The notes under the pieces are model-generated. The model was not told the DNA's origin. It was given only the letters and a program-made list of their open reading frames with translations, and made no database searches. This document shows, piece after piece, positions 13,500-21,411 of a stretch of 25,622 nt of DNA. Origin of the DNA: a virus; IMG/VR virus record IMGVR_UViG_3300009182_000295, positions 1 to 25,622 of that record; one strand, written 5' to 3'. The translations under genes and the position numbers were made by a program. Numbering within the stretch: the stretch's first letter is position 1; each line of letters starts with the position of its first letter.

Positions 13500-13528
13500 A
13501 TGTTACACTATAGTAATTAGCTTGTCAA
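13500..13528 (-). promoter_or_regulatory. Sigma70-type promoter for the glycosyltransferase operon
   Basis: On the minus strand TTGACA (13528-13523) and TAACAT (13505-13500) are separated by 17 bp. The -35 is perfect and the -10 matches 4 of 6. It is the only clear promoter in the 72-nt gap between the virion gene 13552-14547 and the operon, and lies about 20 nt before the first ATG. Confidence 0.6.
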
Positions 13529-13551
13529 GCGATTAGAATTAATTAATTTGA

Positions 13552-14547
13552 TTAAACAACGTTGAATGTATCTGTAATATTGGCAGCAGGATAATATCCG
13601 CTGACTGATACATTTGATCCAGTTGCATAGTAGGCAGTAACAGTGTTGTACAACGTCCCAGTTATTGGATAGTTCACTGCAGGACTGGGTTGAGTTGATC
13701 CAGGCGTAGCATAACCTGTACTAGTATATGTATTGGTGAAATAACTAGTAAATGTCAATGTCGATCCCACATATTTTACAGTTATATAATACCTGTCAGC
13801 ACTTCCGCCAGTATACAGATTGTCAGCAATGTTTCTAGTAAAAATGGTAGTCTCTGAACTGGTTACATCGACAAATCCAAAATTTGTATTAGTTACATAA
13901 CTGGGAGAAGTGTCACATGTTGTTGTATTCCTAGTAAATGACAAGGTTCCTGAAATAGCCAATAGGTTTACCCAGTCAGTATTCAGAGTTCCAAAGTCGC
14001 CTGGTAGACCTGATGCTTGAGGGGTCAATGACGATGCTATAGTAATTTTACTACCTGCATTGAAAAAATATGTGGCAGCGGTGGTGCTGGCAAACGGAAT
14101 ATTCACTATGTGTACTGCTGTTTTTAGTGCTGGGACTAAACTTCGATTGGTGCCGCCAACTGTGGCTGGGGTGACTGCATCGGCCGGATATCCATACCAA
14201 ATGGTCGAACTATTAAGTGCTGTGGCAGCGGCTAAATATGCGGCTCTGTCAGCTTCACCAATACTGACAGTGGTAGTGTCTGTGGTAAGACTAGGTACAG
14301 TATTGTATATGTGTCGTTGTATTCGATTTATATCGTTTTGAAGAGCATTCCACTGCGGGGCTCGCGCAACAGTGGTAGGAGTATCAGATCTAAAATTTGT
14401 AGAATTTGTTACTTGGCCTGTTCCGCCGTTGAGTGTTACTGTATTTAGATCTCTCTGGCCATATACATTGTATAAAATATTATATACTATTGCCTGAATA
14501 GTATTATAGTCAGTATCTTGTATTTTTGAACCTTGTCCAGCTGCCAT
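13552..14547 (-). CDS. Virion structural-type protein, 331 aa (paralogue of next)
   Basis: The sequence is Thr/Ser/Gly/Ala-rich and low in charge, typical of phage fibre or decoration proteins. It is homologous to the 366-aa gene just upstream: both have a DYNxIQ start, a YGQ segment, QWxALxxDI near 85, and a shared ESDRAAYLAxAxAL-like element (here GEADRAAYLAAATAL). A later stretch with YFFNAGS and W-N-LL is also shared. This looks like a tandem duplication. GAGG stands about 6 nt before the ATG. No catalytic motif. The exact position in the virion is unknown. Confidence 0.75.
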   Translation of the reverse strand: MAAGQGSKIQDTDYNTIQAIVYNILYNVYGQRDLNTVTLNGGTGQVTNSTNFRSDTPTTVARAPQWNALQNDINRIQRHIYNTVPSLTTDTTTVSIGEADRAAYLAAATALNSSTIWYGYPADAVTPATVGGTNRSLVPALKTAVHIVNIPFASTTAATYFFNAGSKITIASSLTPQASGLPGDFGTLNTDWVNLLAISGTLSFTRNTTTCDTSPSYVTNTNFGFVDVTSSETTIFTRNIADNLYTGGSADRYYITVKYVGSTLTFTSYFTNTYTSTGYATPGSTQPSPAVNYPITGTLYNTVTAYYATGSNVSVSGYYPAANITDTFNVV

Positions 14548-14565
14548 ATGATCCTCTTTTTGTAC

Positions 14566-15666
14566 TTATGCAGTGAGAGGCGTAGTGATCACAGGCACTG
14601 GCAAGTATGCACTAGTTGACACATAATTTCCCGAAGCGTATGAAATAGTCATTCCGGTAGAGATAGTGGCTGTTACAGGTGTATCAATAGAATATAACAG
14701 TGTATCACCCGGTGACGCACCGCTAGCAACTTTAGTAATTGCTGTGGATAAATCTTGAAGCTCCAGTGTGAATGTAAGTACAGTGCCGGTAGAATTTAGA
14801 TTACACAGTATATCAGCTTGATTAGGAGCATATAACGATGACGATGTGGTTATGGTATAAATTGTTTTGGTTGTATTTCTATTCGCGTTAAAATAACTCC
14901 AGCCATAAGGAGTTCCAACGCCGTTGCTAGCTGACGAAGCAGTGCCGGTATAATTAAAAACAACATTGCCCATGTTGGACAATAAAACTTGCCAGGAATA
15001 ATCTTTGGTATTTGAAATTGCTGTCTGTCCGGCAGTGGCATTACCTGATACTAGAATAGATCCGCCTGTATTAAAATAATATTGAGCAGATAGTGCATCT
15101 GGAAACGTGAGTGTAACAATCATACTAATCAATTGTTGACCTCCCGGACTAGCTTGAGCTGTTCCGTTGATAGTGCTTCCCCAAGGAGAAACACTGCCTG
15201 TTCTAATACTGGGTGCAATAAAAGAACCTGCGGCAACGGTAGTTCGTTGTGCCGCATTAATATTAGTAGTAAAGGCGCCCGGATAACTTATAGCTGAAAC
15301 TGTAGATGGATTGATATTCACCAGCGCATTTGCCACTGCAAGATATGCCGCACGATCTGATTCTTTAATTTTTACTGCAGGCGGAGCATTGGTATAAGTA
15401 GTCGTACCAATCGTTATCGATACACCAGTGCCATTTGAAGGCACAGTTAATGGTGATCCATTGTACTGCGGACCGGCATTTAGTTGGTGATAGTTTAGAG
15501 CGGCTATATCAGTTAGAAGAGCCTGCCACTGTTGTGCTGTAATGTTTCCAGAAGTTGACACTTGTGCGCTGTAAAGTGTCTGACCATATGTATTAATACC
15601 GGTGCCTAATCGTCCGGCAACTAACCCCTGAATAGCATTATAGTCGTTAGCGGCTATATTTGGCAT
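14566..15666 (-). CDS. Virion structural-type protein, 366 aa
   Basis: Residues 1-70 hold DYNAIQGLVAGRLGTG, TYGQTLYS and QQWQALLTDIAALNYHQLN. A central ESDRAAYLAVANALV element and a YYFNTGGSILVSGN segment match the downstream 331-aa paralogue. The composition is fibre-like, rich in Ser, Thr, Ala and Gly with aromatic beta repeats. A late-type box AATAAATA ends 19 nt before the ATG and AAGGGA is the ribosome binding site. It is probably a component of the adsorption apparatus, since it lies between fibre genes. Function is inferred from composition and context. Confidence 0.75.
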   Translation of the reverse strand: MPNIAANDYNAIQGLVAGRLGTGINTYGQTLYSAQVSTSGNITAQQWQALLTDIAALNYHQLNAGPQYNGSPLTVPSNGTGVSITIGTTTYTNAPPAVKIKESDRAAYLAVANALVNINPSTVSAISYPGAFTTNINAAQRTTVAAGSFIAPSIRTGSVSPWGSTINGTAQASPGGQQLISMIVTLTFPDALSAQYYFNTGGSILVSGNATAGQTAISNTKDYSWQVLLSNMGNVVFNYTGTASSASNGVGTPYGWSYFNANRNTTKTIYTITTSSSLYAPNQADILCNLNSTGTVLTFTLELQDLSTAITKVASGASPGDTLLYSIDTPVTATISTGMTISYASGNYVSTSAYLPVPVITTPLTA

Positions 15667-15685
15667 TGAATATCCCTTTGTTTGT

Positions 15686-15693
15686 TATTTATT
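15686..15693 (-). promoter_or_regulatory. Putative late promoter box AATAAATA
   Basis: Minus-strand AATAAATA lies in the 28-nt gap between two fibre genes, 19 nt before the ATG at 15666. It keeps the ATAAATA core of the T4-like late consensus and part of the stop region of the upstream gene adjoins it. Confidence 0.4.
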
Positions 15694-15694
15694 T

Positions 15695-17170
15695 TTACAG
15701 AATCACACATTCTACAAGTTTGACTCCGTCATGATTACTGTTTTCTAAACTAACAGCAAAAATTCCAGGAGTTGAACTGTCATTTGCCGCGGTGGCCATA
15801 CCAGTTCCGCAAGATATCAAATACTGACCTTTGCTAATTGGACCTACTACAAATACCGGAACTCGTCCTTTCAATGCAACATAAACACCGCCTTCAAGAT
15901 CGCTGTTCATCATATATGCTGGATTAGCAGAAATTACACCAATAGCTCTATCACCATCTGTGGCAGCAGTTATTTCCTGATCACCACCAACACTTACAAC
16001 TGTACCTGTTGGATATTCAGCATCTGGCAAATATTTTTCTGCCAAGTCAGCATACTGTGCTGAAGTTGCAGTACCGTTGAACAAATTAGCGTAAATATTT
16101 GAACTGCTATCTCTAGCTACGATTGTTCCGGGAGTGGATGATGTGCTTGCGGTTACATACACATTGTTTACGTTTAGAGCATCAGCCTGCTGGGCTGTAC
16201 CCCAATGATAAGTACCGTACACGTTGGCCCACGGTAACTGTGCTGATCCTAAATTAGCTATTGTATTTCCAGGAGTAGCACTATTACCATTCAATATCAA
16301 CGGAGTTACTGTCGATCCGTTGACCAGTGTTTGAAATTGTATTGTAGTGCCATTAATATTTTGTATGGTAGGAGTCGTTTGGCCTGCATTATATATAGCC
16401 AGCTTGGAAATAGGACTACCTATTGTAAATCCTGTATCGCTAAAATTAACTAGAGAGGTAAACTGCGGGGTTCCTGTATTCAGCACGAACTCGCTAATAC
16501 TATGACCGCCTAGTTTTTCTGCATTGGTTGCCGTTCCCCAGAACCGTTGACTGCCCGATGTTACACCGTTATTGGCGTTGATAGTATACTGCAAGGTTAA
16601 CCCTTGCTGTATTGTATCAAATCCTGTAATTGGATTTGTAGTAGAGTTTAAGTTGAATGGTGCATCACTTCCTGCAATAGTAAAAACTGTTTGGCCGTTA
16701 ACAACACCTTGTATAATAGCATGACTTACATTATTAACATCAAGTACACTAACAGATTGCATCTGAGTTGTCCCAGCACCTACCACTTGTTGAGGTCCAA
16801 TTAAAGTAAAGGTAGTGCCAGTCCATGCATACAACTGATTGCTCTGAGTGTTGAACCAAAAATCGCCCAGCGTTAGTCCGGAAGGTGCCGTGGTTCCAGT
16901 TTCTGCTCCGCTAGCAATACGGAATTTTGCTCCGTCCCAAAATTTTAATTTCTTGTTACCGCTGTCAAACCAAATTTGTCCAGCTAGTGGATTTGCTGGA
17001 CTTGAAGTATTGGCAAAATTTTCTAACAACCAGACAAAATTGTCGTTTTGCGCTTGACCATAGCCGGCATAGTTTTTGCCTACTAGCGTAAGATTAGTAC
17101 TTGTATCAACTGTGCCATCTGCTACAGTAGCCAACAAAGTGCCGTTATAATGATTAATTGTATATGACAT
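15695..17170 (-). CDS. Tail fibre/adhesin-like protein with shared N-module, 491 aa
   Basis: Residues 1-130 form the module shared by three tandem fibres: TLVGKNYAGYG, NFVWLLENFANTS, GQIWFDS, GDFWFNTQSNQLY and a closing GP. This is likely the attachment end. The middle is beta-rich repeat-like sequence with LGGHSISEFVLN and PWANVYGT. Near 375 begins YADLAEKYLPDAEYPTGTVV, followed by DRAIGVISANPAY, VYVALKGRVPVFV and GPISKGQYLIS, a C-terminal domain I recall from many marine phage fibres and which can act in trimer formation or self-cleavage. The start has AAGGATGAG upstream and a GATAAATA box. Receptor unknown. Confidence 0.82.
   Translation of the reverse strand: MSYTINHYNGTLLATVADGTVDTSTNLTLVGKNYAGYGQAQNDNFVWLLENFANTSSPANPLAGQIWFDSGNKKLKFWDGAKFRIASGAETGTTAPSGLTLGDFWFNTQSNQLYAWTGTTFTLIGPQQVVGAGTTQMQSVSVLDVNNVSHAIIQGVVNGQTVFTIAGSDAPFNLNSTTNPITGFDTIQQGLTLQYTINANNGVTSGSQRFWGTATNAEKLGGHSISEFVLNTGTPQFTSLVNFSDTGFTIGSPISKLAIYNAGQTTPTIQNINGTTIQFQTLVNGSTVTPLILNGNSATPGNTIANLGSAQLPWANVYGTYHWGTAQQADALNVNNVYVTASTSSTPGTIVARDSSSNIYANLFNGTATSAQYADLAEKYLPDAEYPTGTVVSVGGDQEITAATDGDRAIGVISANPAYMMNSDLEGGVYVALKGRVPVFVVGPISKGQYLISCGTGMATAANDSSTPGIFAVSLENSNHDGVKLVECVIL
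16781..17170 (-). repeat. Fibre N-terminal module, copy A
   Basis: Residues 1-130 of the 491-aa protein. Key shared positions are GYG near 36-38, LLENFA at 48-53, GQIWFD at 64-69 and QLY at 112-114. The DNA tggcaaaattttctaa (plus-strand reading) is identical in all three copies. Confidence 0.75.
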
Positions 17171-17196
17171 GGTAGTCGCTCATCCTTATTTCAGTG

Positions 17197-17204
17197 TATT
17201 TATC
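17197..17204 (-). promoter_or_regulatory. Putative late promoter box GATAAATA
   Basis: Minus-strand GATAAATA lies in the 47-nt gap between two fibre genes, 26 nt before the ATG at 17170. It is the same octamer as at 2721 and 4035 on the plus strand and is followed by ACACTG. Confidence 0.55.
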
Positions 17205-17217
17205 ATATTTTAAGCTG

Positions 17218-18558
17218 TTACCAAGAAACGCTTGTAAGCGGTGCTCGAGCCCAGGTATTTGTTGCAATACAAACATAGATAAATCCTGAATCCCATGCAA
17301 TTTGTCCTTGCACACCCGTTGAATTATAGTGCAGTGGAACATTGCCCGGAGCGACTCTAAAGGAACCGTTGACATCCAGTGTGGCCTGCGGCAGATTACT
17401 GGCATTAAATCCGTTGATTCCAACTCGTAAAACAGTGCCGTTGATATAAAATGCTTGGGTAGCATTATTGGCAGGGTTTAAAGTGACTTGAAAATCCTGA
17501 TTAGCTATCTTACTTTTTATTTCAAATGCACTGTAAGTAGTGTTAATTTGTGTATATCCCGATTGGCCTAGCACCAATTGTGGTGTCGACCCAACACTAT
17601 CAACTGCCGAATTAGCTATAGAGATTGTGCCAGTAGTCTGAGAGGCCGACGTAGTTGATAAAAAACTATTAGCGTTCTTCAAAGAACCGTCAGTGGGCGA
17701 TAACAAATAGTTGGCTTGACTTACTGGAACATTGAATTTGATGCCTCCATAAGTGCTGACATTAAACCCGATTTGCAAAGTACCATACACTGCGGTCATA
17801 GTTGTAGAGGTTACTATGGCATTGGTACTTACTAGGTATTGCCCCACGCCGCCGTTAGCTGTCACACCATTGACTGTCAAGCTGGTGATAATTGTATTTG
17901 GTAATACTCCGTCACCAGTTATTGTTTGACCTACTATCAATGTATTAGCCGAGGCAGATTCTACTGTTAATATTGTACGTGTTTGGTAGGCGTTGATTGT
18001 AACTGTATCAGTAAAACCTGTAATGGCTGATGCTGGAACGAATGATTCCTTGGCAAAAATACCCATCAGTGTATTGGCAACATAAAGAGACACAATGGTA
18101 TGGCTGACATTCAATGTGTCAAGCACTGAACTGACAATAAATCCAGATAGTCCCTGCTGTCTTGTGTAAGCTGGTCCGGCTAGGGTAGTTTGTGTGCCAT
18201 CGTTAAAGTACAGTTGACTGGTTTTACTATTGATCCATAATCCTCCTGTGGTCAGTCCGCTGGGGGCTGAATCAGCTACGATAGTATTTCCAGTTGGAGT
18301 AAATTGATTGCCATTATAAATTTGTAACAAATTTTGACTAGTATCATACCACAACTGTCCCTTGAGAGGATGATTTGGCTGACTTGTATTGGCAAAATTT
18401 TCTAATAATTTAACAAAATTCTGATTGATATATGTGCCGTAGCCCGAGGTGTTTTGTCCGATCAAGGTCAAATCGGTAGTGGTTTGATTGATAGTAGCAT
18501 TGGCCAAGCCACCGGGTACTAGTGTAGTACCATTGGTTAAAAGAATTGAATATGTCAT
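17218..18558 (-). CDS. Tail fibre-like protein with shared N-module, 446 aa
   Basis: Residues 1-130 carry the shared module (TLIGQNTSGYG, NFVKLLENFANTS, GQLWYDT, GGLWINSKTSQLY, LAGP). Residues 135-190 contain VLDTLNVSHTIVS, which aligns with the same stretch of both neighbours, so similarity extends past the module. The rest is beta-rich Thr/Ser/Asn sequence with QATLDVNGSFRVAPGN and an aromatic end, WARAPLTSVSW, unlike the other two proteins. It appears to be a third fibre with its own receptor-binding tail. Its start shares one base with the 729-aa gene stop (TAATG). Function is inferred. Confidence 0.8.
   Translation of the reverse strand: MTYSILLTNGTTLVPGGLANATINQTTTDLTLIGQNTSGYGTYINQNFVKLLENFANTSQPNHPLKGQLWYDTSQNLLQIYNGNQFTPTGNTIVADSAPSGLTTGGLWINSKTSQLYFNDGTQTTLAGPAYTRQQGLSGFIVSSVLDTLNVSHTIVSLYVANTLMGIFAKESFVPASAITGFTDTVTINAYQTRTILTVESASANTLIVGQTITGDGVLPNTIITSLTVNGVTANGGVGQYLVSTNAIVTSTTMTAVYGTLQIGFNVSTYGGIKFNVPVSQANYLLSPTDGSLKNANSFLSTTSASQTTGTISIANSAVDSVGSTPQLVLGQSGYTQINTTYSAFEIKSKIANQDFQVTLNPANNATQAFYINGTVLRVGINGFNASNLPQATLDVNGSFRVAPGNVPLHYNSTGVQGQIAWDSGFIYVCIATNTWARAPLTSVSW
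18169..18558 (-). repeat. Fibre N-terminal module, copy B
   Basis: Residues 1-130 of the 446-aa protein, aligned with copies A and C through GYG, LLENFA (51-56), GQLWYD and QLY. Protein identity between copies is moderate, but the LLENFA region is conserved at DNA level. Confidence 0.75.
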
Positions 18559-20747
18559 TAGCTTAGTCCTGCACCAGTAAAGATTATATAGTTAACTGCC
18601 ATAAAAGGATTTATCAAGTTTACACTATCACCGGCACCACCAGTTGTCATATCTCCGGTATTGGTCAATCCGTAACCTGTTCCGCCTGGCGGTATGCTGT
18701 ATCCTTGAGAAGCATTAGTGTCTGGAGATCCTCCATTTACACCCGGAGCATAGTATTGAGCATTGGTAGTACTTAGTTTATGTTTGTGCTGGGGAATCTG
18801 GCCAACTGATAGTACTGTTCCGTCGGATCCACCAACCGCTCCTAGTATAGATGCTGGAGTTTGATTTGCACTTTGTGTTATCACTCCTGTCACTGTGCCG
18901 CGCTGGCCGCCTGTATTAACCGTTTGTCCACTACTGTTGACAGCTTGAGTAAATCCAGGAATGTTTCCATAGTTGTTCATGTTGGTTAATCCCAACGGCA
19001 TGCGACCCCTCATATCCGGAAGAGCAAACGTGTTTACGCCCGATAGATTTATTTGTGCCTTGTACACAAACCCTATCGCTAAAAACAATTGATTGTATGT
19101 AGCTGTGCTGATCTCACTGCCATCACATAACAACCATCCCACAGGAATTGCAGACACTGGGCCAGCAAACGGCATCATAACTCCAGCCGGTATTGCAAAA
19201 ATGCCTACCCCGGATAGAAAAGTCTGTCTTGTCATGCTGACTAGATTTGAAGTGTTGGCATTTGTTTGCAATACCAACATTTGATCTGTTGCACTGGCTC
19301 CGGTAGCTGCCGTCTTTCCCGAAATCATTGTGTTGCTGACCAAGGTAGTTAATGTAGCTGGTCCTGAATTTCCAGTAAAATTGATTGGAGCAGTGGTAAT
19401 TACGTCGCCAGTAATGGAAAATTGTGTAGGATTTTGTAGTGCGGTAGCGGTGCCGCTGGCATTACCTGTTACTGAGCCAACGAATGTTCCGGTAAAACTG
19501 CCGGTAAATGTGTTGGCATATATGTTTCTAAAAGGCTGACTGGCCGAACCTATATCAAATAGCGGAACCGAAACTGAAGGTGCCGGTAATATTACTGCGC
19601 CGCCAGCTGATCCAGATCCAACTGTGACTACACCGCCCACTGACAAATTGCCTGTAGAGGTCATGTTCAGAGACGTGGTGATTCCACCGGTAGTGCTGAC
19701 AGTTAACACTGTAGTTGGTATAGGACTTGCTCCATCAGTCACTATCAGTCCGCCAGGTGCACCTGCTATACCCGAAGTTACAACTCCTGCTACGCTGAGA
19801 GCGGTGGCAGGGGATGTATTTCCTGCACCCACGCCCACATATCCAGATGGATCTAAATGTAACAGCGTACTTCCGTTTACACTGAATTCAATACTGCTTG
19901 TGGTATTTTTAGAAAATAGCGTAAAGGCCGTTGGGCCTTGTGAAATATTGAAACTGAGATCATTTCCTATACTCAAGCCGCCTGCATTTCTAATATTTAG
20001 AACACTGTTTGAAGTGCTGGTTACATCCGATCTTAAAAAATTTGCCGCTGGCACTGTGCTGGAACCAACCAGTAAATTGTTGGCCACGTCAGCAGTTCCC
20101 CAGATAGTGGCGGAATCTTTGGTTAAACTGTTTGAATATAAGTTTACACCTTCTTTGATTGTTTGATATCCGATGATGCTAGACTTGGGAGTAAATGCGT
20201 CTTTGCTTATTATTGCAAGTCGATAAGATATATTGTCTGTTGTACTAGTTACATACATCGAAATAACTGGGTGGCTTATGTTCGAAGTATCAACTATAGA
20301 CTCTACTATTGGACCTGTTTGCAATCCTGCACTGTATGTGGGACCAACCAATAACCAGCTTGCACCTGAAAATAGATAAAGTTGACTGTTGGTAGTGTCG
20401 ACCCATAGGTCTCCTGCTACACTGGCCGAAACACTAGGTTGATTGGCTGCTGTGGCTTTTTTCAGTGCTCCTGCTTCTATCCATTGAGTTCCGTTGTATA
20501 CTCTAAGTATGTTGGAATTTACATTGGTGTCGTACCATAATTGTCCTTGAACAGGATTGATAGGAGCAATACCACTGGCAAAATTTTCTAACAGATGTAA
20601 AAAGTTTCCTGCTATTACAGGCCCATATCCTGAATAATTTTGACCTACCAGTGACAAACTGGTTTGATTGTTTAGCGCACCGTCTGCAACTGTAATCGGA
20701 GGTTTGGCAGGATTTGTTGAGTCAGTAAATGAAACTGTGTATGTCAT
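18558..20747 (-). CDS. Tail fibre protein with phage tail-collar domain, 729 aa
   Basis: Residues 1-140 hold the shared module (LSLVGQNYSGYG, NFLHLLENFA, GQLWYDT, GDLWVDTTNSQLY, LVGP), then VDTSNISHPVIS as in the neighbours. The centre (200-520) is long Thr/Ser/Gly beta sequence with GYVGVGAGNTSPATALSVAG and repeated small motifs. From about 530 a tail-collar domain (PF07484 type) starts: PVGWLLCDGSEIS, then FALPDMRGRMPLG near 573, QIPQHKHKL, and the usual end NPFMAVNYIIF. This domain is typical of short or long tail fibre tips and collar proteins that contact receptors. AAGGGG lies about 7 nt before the ATG. It is the largest of three tandem paralogues. Confidence 0.88.
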   Translation of the reverse strand: MTYTVSFTDSTNPAKPPITVADGALNNQTSLSLVGQNYSGYGPVIAGNFLHLLENFASGIAPINPVQGQLWYDTNVNSNILRVYNGTQWIEAGALKKATAANQPSVSASVAGDLWVDTTNSQLYLFSGASWLLVGPTYSAGLQTGPIVESIVDTSNISHPVISMYVTSTTDNISYRLAIISKDAFTPKSSIIGYQTIKEGVNLYSNSLTKDSATIWGTADVANNLLVGSSTVPAANFLRSDVTSTSNSVLNIRNAGGLSIGNDLSFNISQGPTAFTLFSKNTTSSIEFSVNGSTLLHLDPSGYVGVGAGNTSPATALSVAGVVTSGIAGAPGGLIVTDGASPIPTTVLTVSTTGGITTSLNMTSTGNLSVGGVVTVGSGSAGGAVILPAPSVSVPLFDIGSASQPFRNIYANTFTGSFTGTFVGSVTGNASGTATALQNPTQFSITGDVITTAPINFTGNSGPATLTTLVSNTMISGKTAATGASATDQMLVLQTNANTSNLVSMTRQTFLSGVGIFAIPAGVMMPFAGPVSAIPVGWLLCDGSEISTATYNQLFLAIGFVYKAQINLSGVNTFALPDMRGRMPLGLTNMNNYGNIPGFTQAVNSSGQTVNTGGQRGTVTGVITQSANQTPASILGAVGGSDGTVLSVGQIPQHKHKLSTTNAQYYAPGVNGGSPDTNASQGYSIPPGGTGYGLTNTGDMTTGGAGDSVNLINPFMAVNYIIFTGAGLS
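20328..20747 (-). repeat. Fibre N-terminal module, copy C
   Basis: Residues 1-140 of the 729-aa protein; slightly longer than A and B through a short insertion near residues 95-110. LLENFA is at 52-57 and QLY at 122-124. Confidence 0.75.
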
Positions 20748-20757
20748 CTATAGCCCC

Positions 20758-21363
20758 TTAAACATTTACCAAGCCAGTAAGGCTTTGTATACGCACTGTG
20801 TAATCGATCTGTATCAAACGATTTAAACTCTTTAGCACAGGATGGAATATCACATGTGTTAGTAATAAATTATTGCCTGTTGGGCTGTAACTTTGTAACC
20901 CTAGTTCGTCAAATACAAATGTTGTTTCGCCGTTGATTGTGGTGTCGAAAGCAGATTGACCGCTAGGCTCGCCATAATCCAACAAGCAGGTCACAAATAT
21001 ATCGCTGTAGTTTGTTCCAGTTACATGACGCACTTCTGTGAAATTGCGTGTTGCGTCCATGTTGGTACTGGCTGTGCCATCTACAACTTTGGTATATGTT
21101 TGATTGTAAAGACTGGCATTAGTTCCGCTTGAATTAGGAGTTAGATATGTAATGATTCCGGTAGGATCAATGCTGGTTCCACCGTTGCCAAAGGCCATTT
21201 GATATATGTAGCCTTGACCGTTGTTGATCATGGTATTGGCCAAAGCAATACTCATATTTTCGTAGTGGATTGCATTGCGTTTATTGATGTAAACTTCTTT
21301 AGATTCAGGATCATATATCTTGATATGACCTTCAATATGGACTCCAGTTTGATCTTTATGCAT
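20758..21363 (-). CDS. Conserved-type structural phage protein, 201 aa
   Basis: The protein opens MHKDQTGVHIEGHIKIYDPE and includes NAIHYENMSIALANTM, YQMAFGNGGTSIDPTGIITYLTP, CLLDYGEP, FVFDELGL and LLTHVIFHPVLKSLNRLIQIDYTVRI. I recall a nearly identical pattern in many T4-like aquatic phages, where it lies among baseplate and fibre genes, so a baseplate or tail-fibre-connector role is likely. There is no catalytic motif. A GCTAAATA late-type box lies 20 nt before the start. The stop lies 10 nt before the 729-aa fibre start. Confidence 0.82.
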   Translation of the reverse strand: MHKDQTGVHIEGHIKIYDPESKEVYINKRNAIHYENMSIALANTMINNGQGYIYQMAFGNGGTSIDPTGIITYLTPNSSGTNASLYNQTYTKVVDGTASTNMDATRNFTEVRHVTGTNYSDIFVTCLLDYGEPSGQSAFDTTINGETTFVFDELGLQSYSPTGNNLLLTHVIFHPVLKSLNRLIQIDYTVRIQSLTGLVNV

Positions 21364-21383
21364 AGTTAACTCTCTTTATCTTG

Positions 21384-21391
21384 TATTTAGC
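21384..21391 (-). promoter_or_regulatory. Putative late promoter box GCTAAATA
   Basis: Minus-strand GCTAAATA ends 20 nt before the ATG at 21363, in the gap after the LamG-like gene. It keeps the TAAATA core of the T4-like late consensus with a C at position 2. The match is partial. Confidence 0.4.
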
Positions 21392-21411
21392 TGTTTTCAT
21401 AATGTGCTAGT

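Noticed and set aside
13480-13551. Possible terminator in the gap after the 331-aa virion gene
   Set aside because: No stem followed by a T-run is visible on the minus strand; the gap is explained by the operon promoter.
19924-19939. Perfect AAGGCC-GTTG-GGCCTT hairpin
   Set aside because: It lies deep inside the 729-aa fibre coding sequence with no T-run and no gene boundary nearby, so a terminator or regulatory role is not supported.
19624-20166. Long plus-strand open frame of 180 codons opposite the collar fibre gene
   Set aside because: It is rich in Pro, Val and Thr as expected for the antisense of a Gly/Thr/Asn-rich fibre gene, has no ribosome binding site, and overlaps a well-supported gene completely.
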